Below, piece by piece: positions 58,574 to 64,000 of a DNA stretch of 64,000 bases. Source of the DNA: Aminobacter sp. J41 (lineage in GTDB: Bacteria; Pseudomonadota; Alphaproteobacteria; Rhizobiales; Rhizobiaceae); contig NZ_JAGL01000020.1 of assembly GCF_000526635.1 (NCBI RefSeq), positions 218 to 64,217 on the forward strand, read 5' to 3'. Within the stretch, counting starts at the first letter, position 1. Each line of letters opens with the position of its first letter. The notes under the pieces are model-generated. The model saw nothing but the letters and a program-made list of their open reading frames with translations. It did not search any database and was not told the DNA's origin. A program made the translations under genes and the position numbers.

Positions 58574-59266
58574 TTGGATATCGACGGCATCCCGGTCGTC
58601 ACGGAAGCGTTTCCGAAGACGGTCCGGCTGGTCACTACCGCCCGGCTGCGCGAGGCGGTGCTTAAATCCCTCGTCGACAGTAATGACGAACTCGACCTGC
58701 TGGCTGAGATCGAGCAGGCGACAAGCACGCGGATGATCGCGCAGGATCGCGGCATCTCGGACCTCGCCGCCAACGAACTCGTCTACGACGTGCCGCACGC
58801 GCATTTCATCAACGCGTCCTTCGCTTACGCCAAGCCGCAGCAGCCGAACCGCTTCAACGGACCCAACCGCGGCGCATGGTATGCGGCGCTCGATGTGGAG
58901 ACGTGCCTGGCGGAAGTCGGCTTCCACCTGACGAACGCCCTGGCGGATGCCGGCGACTTCAACGCCACCGTCGAATATGCCGAGATGTTCTGCAGCCTGG
59001 CGGGTGAGTTCCTTGATCTGCGCGAACGACCCGACCATCCGGCACTAGGGCTGGACAAGGCGAGCGCCTATCCGGTCGGGAATGCGCTGGCGGCAAAGGC
59101 TCGTGCGTCGGGCCTCAATGGCATCATCTATCCATCGGTGAGAAAGCCCGGTGGCACCTGCATCGTCGCGCTGAGGCCTGCGGCCATACAGGCGGTGCGG
59201 CAGGGCGCGGTCTACCGGATGACCTGGCGCGGCAGTTCGACGCCGATGATCGTAGGGCCTCTCTGA
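58574..59266 (+). CDS. RES-domain toxin (NAD-degrading family)
   Basis: A 230-residue RES protein. RES toxins of the Xre-RES/MbcTA class deplete NAD and stop growth. The core RFNGPNRGAWYAALDVETCL followed by AEVGFHL, with the later GLNGIIYPSVRKPGGTCIVAL, is typical. The start is a TTG immediately after the antitoxin stop, with GGAGGG 6 bases upstream, so translation is coupled. The gene appears intact. Confidence 0.9.
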   Translation: MDIDGIPVVTEAFPKTVRLVTTARLREAVLKSLVDSNDELDLLAEIEQATSTRMIAQDRGISDLAANELVYDVPHAHFINASFAYAKPQQPNRFNGPNRGAWYAALDVETCLAEVGFHLTNALADAGDFNATVEYAEMFCSLAGEFLDLRERPDHPALGLDKASAYPVGNALAAKARASGLNGIIYPSVRKPGGTCIVALRPAAIQAVRQGAVYRMTWRGSSTPMIVGPL

Positions 59267-59801
59267 AGCACGCGGTCAACTTCGGTGACTTGTCCCGTAT
59301 CGGAACTATAACTTTTGCTCATAAGATCAAAGCAAAATGCAATTTTTATTCGCGCAGTTTTGACGCTAAGAGGAGCAGGAATTTCCGTCGAAAGCGGCTG
59401 TGAAGCCCGCATGGGAGTGTGTTTCGATGAAGATTTTCCTGCTGGGGCAGGCCTGCAATTTCCTCAACGAGATTTATGGCGGCTGGCAGGTGGGTATCTG
59501 AGCATACGCGAATTGCATGGATCCCGGTGGGCCAGCCGGGACAATCCATGGGATTGTCGCAAGACTATTTGCGAATGCCCCGCAGCGGCAAGCCGCAAGC
59601 CACCCGCAGCGGGTATCCCGATAGTACTCGTGGAACTTCTGCCTGAACCCGCCCGTTCAGGTGGTTCCCCGGGTGCTTGCCGGCGGGACCCTGCGAAGGG
59701 CCCGCCACCCATAATAAGAAGCCTAACCGTCCGCACTGAACGGCTGTCAGGTTCCCCCGTGGACCTGGCAGTCGTTCAGTCCGTCTTCGAAAGCCTCAAT
59801 G
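59267..59801. other. gene-free stretch with dense inverted repeats
   Basis: About 535 bases between the RES gene and the DUF992 terminator. Open frames here lack codon pattern or recognisable families. Visible structure includes TCCCGG/CCGGGA (59522-59541) overlapping GACAATCC/GGATTGTC (59540-59558, spacer ATG), which compete for the same bases. It could hold a small RNA or a decayed gene; nothing more can be said. Confidence 0.4.
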
Positions 59802-59824
59802 AAAAAGGGCGGCCGAAGCCGCCC
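59802..59824 (-). terminator. intrinsic terminator of the DUF992 gene
   Basis: On the minus strand GGGCGGC-TTCG-GCCGCCC is followed by TTTTT: a 7-base perfect stem with a stable UUCG loop, 27 bases past the stop. Confidence 0.9.
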
Positions 59825-59850
59825 GTTGGTTACCCTAGTTTTTACCCCGG

Positions 59851-60381
59851 TCAGTTGACCGCGCTCAGAGTGACAGAGGTGCCGGTTGCTGCCGCGTTGA
59901 GGCCTATTTGACCAGTCGCGCTGATGGTCTGCAGGTGGACCGAACCTTCGGTCCCGCCTACGAGTACGTTTGCACCCACACCGACACCAGCGGTCGCTTC
60001 AACCGTGGCACCCGAATAGAGGCCGGCGAGTGAGCCTTGATGATAGCCGGCAGTTGGGGCAAAGACTGCCCAGATCAAACGTCCTTCGGTGGTGAAGCCG
60101 ACGTCGATGCCGACCTTGCGGATGGTGCCGACATAGTGCTCGGTCGCGCGGCTGCCGATCGTGGACTGGAAGACGCAGTCGAGTTCCTTCGCGGATCCCA
60201 GAACATAGCCTGCGCCACCACCCACGCGGCAATCTAGATAGCCGATCTTCACGCCATCCCGGTCCTGCACCTGCGGGGCTTCGACAATACCGTAGTTCAC
60301 GAGGTCAGCGGCAGATGCGAGCTGAGGCGCGGCGAACATCGCGGGGAGGATGGCGGCTGCAGCCAGATAGCGTTTCATCAT
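59851..60381 (-). CDS. DUF992 secreted protein
   Basis: A 176-residue exported protein (signal MMKRYLAAAAILPAMFAAPQ, then LASAA, cleavage near residue 25) of the DUF992 family found in Hyphomicrobiales: GYLDCRVGGGAGYVLGSAKE, YVGTIRKVGIDVGFTTEGRL, VFAPTAGYHQGSLAGLYSG and GVGVGANVLVGG. Two cysteines (C52 and C69 or thereabouts) could form a disulfide. Function is unknown. It stands alone with its own terminator. Confidence 0.88.
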   Translation of the reverse strand: MMKRYLAAAAILPAMFAAPQLASAADLVNYGIVEAPQVQDRDGVKIGYLDCRVGGGAGYVLGSAKELDCVFQSTIGSRATEHYVGTIRKVGIDVGFTTEGRLIWAVFAPTAGYHQGSLAGLYSGATVEATAGVGVGANVLVGGTEGSVHLQTISATGQIGLNAAATGTSVTLSAVN

Positions 60382-60452
60382 CTTTGTTCTCCTTGGGCAT
60401 GCACCGGCGCCAAAAATACGCCGGTCGTCCTTGCGCTAACGGACAACATGCG

Positions 60453-60484
60453 AAAACGATCCGCGTTTGCCGGGCCGCGGATCG
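60453..60484 (-). terminator. intrinsic terminator of the MFS gene
   Basis: On the minus strand CGATCCGCG pairs perfectly with CGCGGATCG (9 bases, loop 10) and TTTT follows. It lies 23 bases after the MFS stop. Confidence 0.85.
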
Positions 60485-60506
60485 TGTCCAGTTGCGGAGT
60501 GGGCCT

Positions 60507-61679
60507 TTAACGCAGGGCCTTCCTGGCGACCATGGCAATCGTCAACCCGCATGCCGCGATCAGCACAAAAAGATAGGGAACGCCGCCCCATCCCTGCCAC
60601 TCGGTCCAGAAGGCGAGGAGCGCCGGGCCGCCGAGCTGACCGATCGAGGAGGCCTGCTGGACGATGCCGAGGGCAAGCGCGAGCTGCTGGTTGGAAGAGA
60701 GCAGCCGCGGCATGGTGACGAGGATCGATGAGGGCATCAATGCCGCGAGGCCGAGGCAGAGGCCGGCGGCTGTGACGGAGACCTCCACCGGCGACGACGG
60801 ATGGAAGATTGCGACGCCGCAGACACCGATCGTCGTGAAGACGACCGCGAAGATGCTCCACAGCGGCGCACCCATGCGCAGGATGAAACCCGCTGAAATG
60901 TTGCCGATGGCGTTCGCGACCACGGCCAGTGCGGAGACCGTACCGGCAGCCTCCAGCGATAGCCCCATCTTTTCGATGAGGAACGTGGGCAGGAACGTCG
61001 TCAGCGCAAAGTACTGGATCGTATACAATGCGAAGGTGAAGGCGAGCAGGACCGGGGTGCCTGCCCTGAACACGGCGGCAATATCGCCAAGCGTCGGGCT
61101 CGCGCGTCGCGCGACGGCAACCGCTTCCTTCGGGCGCAGTGCGAAGATCAGCACGGCATGCGCTGCGGCAACAATTCCGTTGAGAGTCCACAACCAGCGC
61201 CAGTCGCCCTGCATCAGCGCCGGGCCAAGCAGGATCATCACGGCGGCGCCCACCGGCATGTAGGCGGCCCAAAAGGCGAAGACGATCTGCTGCGTGCGCG
61301 GAGTCACCATGCTGCGCAGCAGCGTCGGACAGGCGATGACGACTCCGAGGAAGCCGATACCTTCGATGACGCGGCTGGTGATCAAAATGGTCGCGTCAGA
61401 CGCCGCCGCACCCATGAAACTGCCGCCGGAAATAAGAAGCAGGCCAAAAATGATGACATGGCGAAGGGGGAAATAGGAGAATACGAAACCAGCCGCCATG
61501 CCACCGACAACGCCGAGCGCAGCATAGGCGCCGGCTACCCAAGACGCCGCAAACAGGCTCAGCCCCAGGTCCTCGCGCAGGAGCGGAATGGCGATTGCGA
61601 CCTTGCCAATCTGGAACGCGCCGATGATGCCCGTAATGATGATCAGTACGGATTGCAGCCAATCAGTCTTGTCTCGCAC
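60507..61679 (-). CDS. major facilitator superfamily transporter
   Basis: A 390-residue MFS protein with twelve probable helices. Early segments IGAFQIGKVAIAIPLLREDL and LFAASWVAGAYAALGVVGG are followed by a short A-motif-like loop (FSYFPLRHVI). It starts with GTG at 61679, with GGAGGGG a few bases upstream. The fold resembles the CynX/NarK-like group, but the substrate cannot be inferred. No regulator adjoins it. Confidence 0.88.
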   Translation of the reverse strand: MRDKTDWLQSVLIIITGIIGAFQIGKVAIAIPLLREDLGLSLFAASWVAGAYAALGVVGGMAAGFVFSYFPLRHVIIFGLLLISGGSFMGAAASDATILITSRVIEGIGFLGVVIACPTLLRSMVTPRTQQIVFAFWAAYMPVGAAVMILLGPALMQGDWRWLWTLNGIVAAAHAVLIFALRPKEAVAVARRASPTLGDIAAVFRAGTPVLLAFTFALYTIQYFALTTFLPTFLIEKMGLSLEAAGTVSALAVVANAIGNISAGFILRMGAPLWSIFAVVFTTIGVCGVAIFHPSSPVEVSVTAAGLCLGLAALMPSSILVTMPRLLSSNQQLALALGIVQQASSIGQLGGPALLAFWTEWQGWGGVPYLFVLIAACGLTIAMVARKALR

Positions 61680-61906
61680 GTCCCCTCCCCGTCGGCGCAG
61701 TGACTTAAACAGGCCTTGGAAGAACAGACGTGGGTGGACGTTGCTTCCGGCATGCCCAGCGGATCATACCGGGGCAGCCGCAACTGGCAAGCGCATTGTA
61801 TACAAGAAGTTCGGATGCAAGGGACATCCACAGGGCAGACAGTTTGTCGCCCTGTTTTTTGCACTGCAACCCGGGCATAAGCGCTGCAATAGTAAGGAGT
61901 CGCTAA

Positions 61907-62065
61907 ATGTTCCGAGTTCTGTTGTCCCTCGTCGTCCTGGTTCTGGCCGTCGTCGCTGCCGCTACCGGGATCTCGTCCATCGGTTTCGTGCCGACGCTGA
62001 CGCTGGCGGCAATCTGCTTCACCGCCATCATGTTCGTGATCCTGATCAGGATCACAATGGCCTGA
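61907..62065 (+). CDS. tiny two-helix membrane protein
   Basis: A 52-residue ORF starting MFRVLLSLVVLVLAVVAAAT, with a second helix LTLAAICFTAIMFVILIRI. AAGGAG lies 7 bases before the ATG, which supports translation. No family is recognised. The region 61680-61906 upstream shows no other gene. Confidence 0.6.
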   Translation: MFRVLLSLVVLVLAVVAAATGISSIGFVPTLTLAAICFTAIMFVILIRITMA

Positions 62066-62085
62066 GGGTAGTGGGGCGGCTGCCG

Positions 62086-63432
62086 TCAGGCAGCCGCGAC
62101 GCGATTGCGGCCGCCGTTTTTCGCCACATAGAGGGCGTTGTCGGCGGCATTGATCAGATACTGATAATCCGGGTGGCCCTCGAAGGCCGCTACGCCAACA
62201 GAAATCGTCACCGGAATAGCTGGGCGGTCAACAACGGTCGCAGCCTTTTCTTCGACACGGGCGCGGATGCGCTCGCCGATGACGAACGCCTGTTCCTCCG
62301 TTGCCTCGACCAGGACGATCAAAAACTCCTCGCCGCCGTAGCGGAACACGAAGTCGCTCGGGCGTACCGTGTTGAGGAGAATCTCCGCCACGTGGCTGAG
62401 CACGGAGTCGCCGGCCTGGTGGCCGTGAACATCATTGATCGTCTTGAAGTGGTCGATGTCGATCATCAGCACGCTGAGCGGCTGGTTCGCACGCTTGGCG
62501 AGACCGACCTCGCGTCCGAGCACTGACGCCAGGAAGCGGCGATTGAGCGTGCGTGTGAGCGGATCGCGGCCGTTTTCGACATTGGACGCGGCGTTGAACA
62601 GGTCATTGAGGTGATACTTGATCTCTTCGATCCGCACCTGCAGCGCCGCAACGCCCGCCGTCCGATCGTCGCTGACCTTGCTCAGCACATCGTCATCGAT
62701 CGTGTGCATCAGGTTCTGGATGGCGTCGAGCTGCGGCGCTCCCTGGAACAGGATCGCACCGCGGTGGCGAACCCACAGGCCGAACGGCGAGTTGGCTAGC
62801 TTCGTCACCTCGCCGCAGTCGTTGCTGAAGAGGTTGAACAGCACCTGCTGGCTCCACTCCATCAGAGCGGCGCGTTGAGTTTCGCGCTCGAGATGGACGT
62901 CCTGGCCAAGCGAGAACAGGCGGAACGCCTCGTCGGTCTGAATGCGGCGGCTCGTGTCGGACAGGAATGCCGCCGACATGTGACGCATCGCATAGTCGAT
63001 CAATTCGTCGAGCAGGATGATCGCCTCTGCGATGGAGCGGCGGTCGATGTCCAACTCGGCGATCTTGATCGCAATCTCGCTCTTCAGCAGCGTCATGCCT
63101 TCCATCACCAGATGGTTTGGAATCTTCAGACGTGCGTGGACCTCACCGACCTTGACCTGGCGGGCGTCGAACTCCGTCATGTCCCCCATCGGGTCGACGC
63201 TGACGAGTTCGATCAGCCAGTTTCGCAGCGATTTGTGAAGGCGGTTCGTGACGACCGAGTGGTTGAGGAATGCCTTGCCTTCCTCATGGGCGAGGAAGCT
63301 GTCGTAGAATTTCCCGACCAGCTCGTCGAGGTTCTCCTTGACGATGCGAGCAAGTCGCTCTGACCCTGCTGCGCGGCTTTCATCCGAAATATGTTTCCAG
63401 AAATTCATACCCGGTCGATACGCGTTGGTCAT
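62086..63432 (-). CDS. globin-coupled diguanylate cyclase (oxygen sensor)
   Basis: A 448-residue protein: an N-terminal sensor globin (residues ~5-160) with the proximal haem histidine H99 in VGEVHARLKIPNH, a middle helical linker (~165-285), and a GGDEF domain with GGEEF at 366-370 and the inhibitory RxxD (RPSD) at 357-360. It should make c-di-GMP in response to oxygen, as does DosC of E. coli. Its product is a plausible activator of the BcsA PilZ domain 20 kb away. Confidence 0.93.
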   Translation of the reverse strand: MTNAYRPGMNFWKHISDESRAAGSERLARIVKENLDELVGKFYDSFLAHEEGKAFLNHSVVTNRLHKSLRNWLIELVSVDPMGDMTEFDARQVKVGEVHARLKIPNHLVMEGMTLLKSEIAIKIAELDIDRRSIAEAIILLDELIDYAMRHMSAAFLSDTSRRIQTDEAFRLFSLGQDVHLERETQRAALMEWSQQVLFNLFSNDCGEVTKLANSPFGLWVRHRGAILFQGAPQLDAIQNLMHTIDDDVLSKVSDDRTAGVAALQVRIEEIKYHLNDLFNAASNVENGRDPLTRTLNRRFLASVLGREVGLAKRANQPLSVLMIDIDHFKTINDVHGHQAGDSVLSHVAEILLNTVRPSDFVFRYGGEEFLIVLVEATEEQAFVIGERIRARVEEKAATVVDRPAIPVTISVGVAAFEGHPDYQYLINAADNALYVAKNGGRNRVAAA

Positions 63433-63677
63433 GAAATCGCTCGTCAGTTCCCCAAAGGCAGCTCCCTACTCCCTTGCGGGACACCAATCAAGCGATCGAA
63501 ACCACTGTAGTTATACCATCTGGTACTAGTTTTGCATCGGCTCCGATGGCACTTGAAATAGCCGTGGTCTTTGAGCGAGATCAATGCCGTACGACGGCGA
63601 TTGACTTCGCCTTAGAAAGATATGCAAGATAACAAACAGCAATCGGTATCGTTTGCTGGGTATTCTGGGAGGAACTC

Positions 63678-64000
63678 ATGAACAAGATAATCGGCCGCCT
63701 TGCGGCTGCGGCAATGCTCACGACCATGATGAGCGGCATGGCGCTGGCCGACATTACCATTGGCGTGACGGTTTCGTCGACCGGTTCCGGTGCGGCGCTC
63801 GGCATTCCGCTCAAGAACTCGGTCGAGCTGTGGCCGAGCGAGATCGACGGCGAGAAGCTTAACGTGATCGTGCTGGATGACGCTGGTGATCCGTCCATCG
63901 CCACGACCAACGCACGCCGCTTCGCCAATGACGACAAGGTGGACGTCATTGTCGGCTCGGCGCTGACCCCGGGCTCGATCGCGATCTCGAATGTCGCCAA
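63678..64000 (+). CDS. ABC transporter substrate-binding protein, branched-chain type (partial)
   Basis: The N-terminal ~107 residues of a Peripla_BP_6 protein cut by the window edge. The signal peptide MNKIIGRLAAAAMLTTMMSG continues to an AxA site (MALA); the mature part is ITIGVTVSSTGSGAALGIPL, then VIVLDDAGDPSIATTNARRF and VDVIVGSALTPGS. GGGAGG precedes the ATG. It is a second binding protein of this class and probably begins another ABC operon to the right. Confidence 0.9.
   Translation, partial: MNKIIGRLAAAAMLTTMMSGMALADITIGVTVSSTGSGAALGIPLKNSVELWPSEIDGEKLNVIVLDDAGDPSIATTNARRFANDDKVDVIVGSALTPGSIAISNVA

Noticed and set aside
59315-59911. 198-codon plus-strand open frame after the RES toxin
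   Set aside because: Irregular composition, no family, and it runs over the terminator and the end of the DUF992 gene on the other strand.

Overview
The window reads as chromosomal DNA of a GC-rich alphaproteobacterium, most likely Hyphomicrobiales (Rhizobiaceae or a close relative). The reasons are family content and gene order: a ureD-A-J-B-C-E-F-G urease cluster, an inositol operon under an RpiR-type IolR, a bcsN-bcsA-bcsB-bcsZ cellulose operon with a TPR protein, and DUF982 and DUF992 proteins. I name no species. No rRNA, tRNA, CRISPR array or complete insertion sequence was seen. Nearly all of the window is tightly packed operons, many with 1- or 4-base stop/start overlaps, and the only signs of decay are at the far left edge.

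Left part, mostly minus strand. 1-1.6 kb holds an eroding pair of DJ-1/PfpI-type genes: one truncated, the other with a one-base frameshift in a G5 tract. 1.7-7.35 kb is the complete nickel urease operon with a HupE/UreJ permease inside it. 7.6-16.3 kb is a myo-inositol uptake and catabolism operon (binding protein, permease, ATPase, iolC, iolD, iolE, a small membrane protein, iolB). IolR follows, and inositol dehydrogenase plus a second Gfo/Idh/MocA oxidoreductase run divergently on the plus strand. A perfect GGAA-N6-TTCC site sits between iolR and idhA, and a one-mismatch copy sits before the ABC genes.

Middle part. 19.7-22.2 kb is a glutathione-dependent formaldehyde detoxification operon (adhC, a DUF188 gene, fghA), convergent with catalase. 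23.95-28.7 kb is an SbcD/YhaO-like nuclease with a YhaN-like SMC-type ATPase. 28.8-33.3 kb is a branched-chain amino-acid type ABC operon (livK-H-M-G-F). 33.5-34.9 kb is a GtrA/glycosyltransferase pair. 35-43.9 kb is the cellulose operon bcsN-A-B-Z-TPR. Small DUF982 and zinc-ribbon genes and an IclR regulator lie before an FtsK-type translocase that has no visible membrane anchor.

Right part. 48.7-56.6 kb is the most interesting region: an AmiC-like cytoplasmic sensor, an AmiR-like ANTAR RNA-binding protein, a dipeptide-type ABC importer and an acetamidase/formamidase in one operon. Its leader carries an intrinsic terminator directly in front of the first gene and several competing inverted repeats. 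I infer an amide-responsive, antitermination-controlled uptake and hydrolysis system that releases ammonia and a carboxylate such as formate. Downstream lie xth, an alpha/beta hydrolase, an Xre-RES toxin-antitoxin pair, a gene-free structured stretch, a DUF992 secreted protein, an MFS transporter, a tiny membrane ORF, an oxygen-sensing globin-coupled diguanylate cyclase, and the start of another ABC binding protein cut by the window edge.

Nitrogen scavenging links several blocks: urease, the amide/formamidase operon and the amino-acid importer. c-di-GMP may link the globin-coupled cyclase with the PilZ-bearing cellulose synthase.
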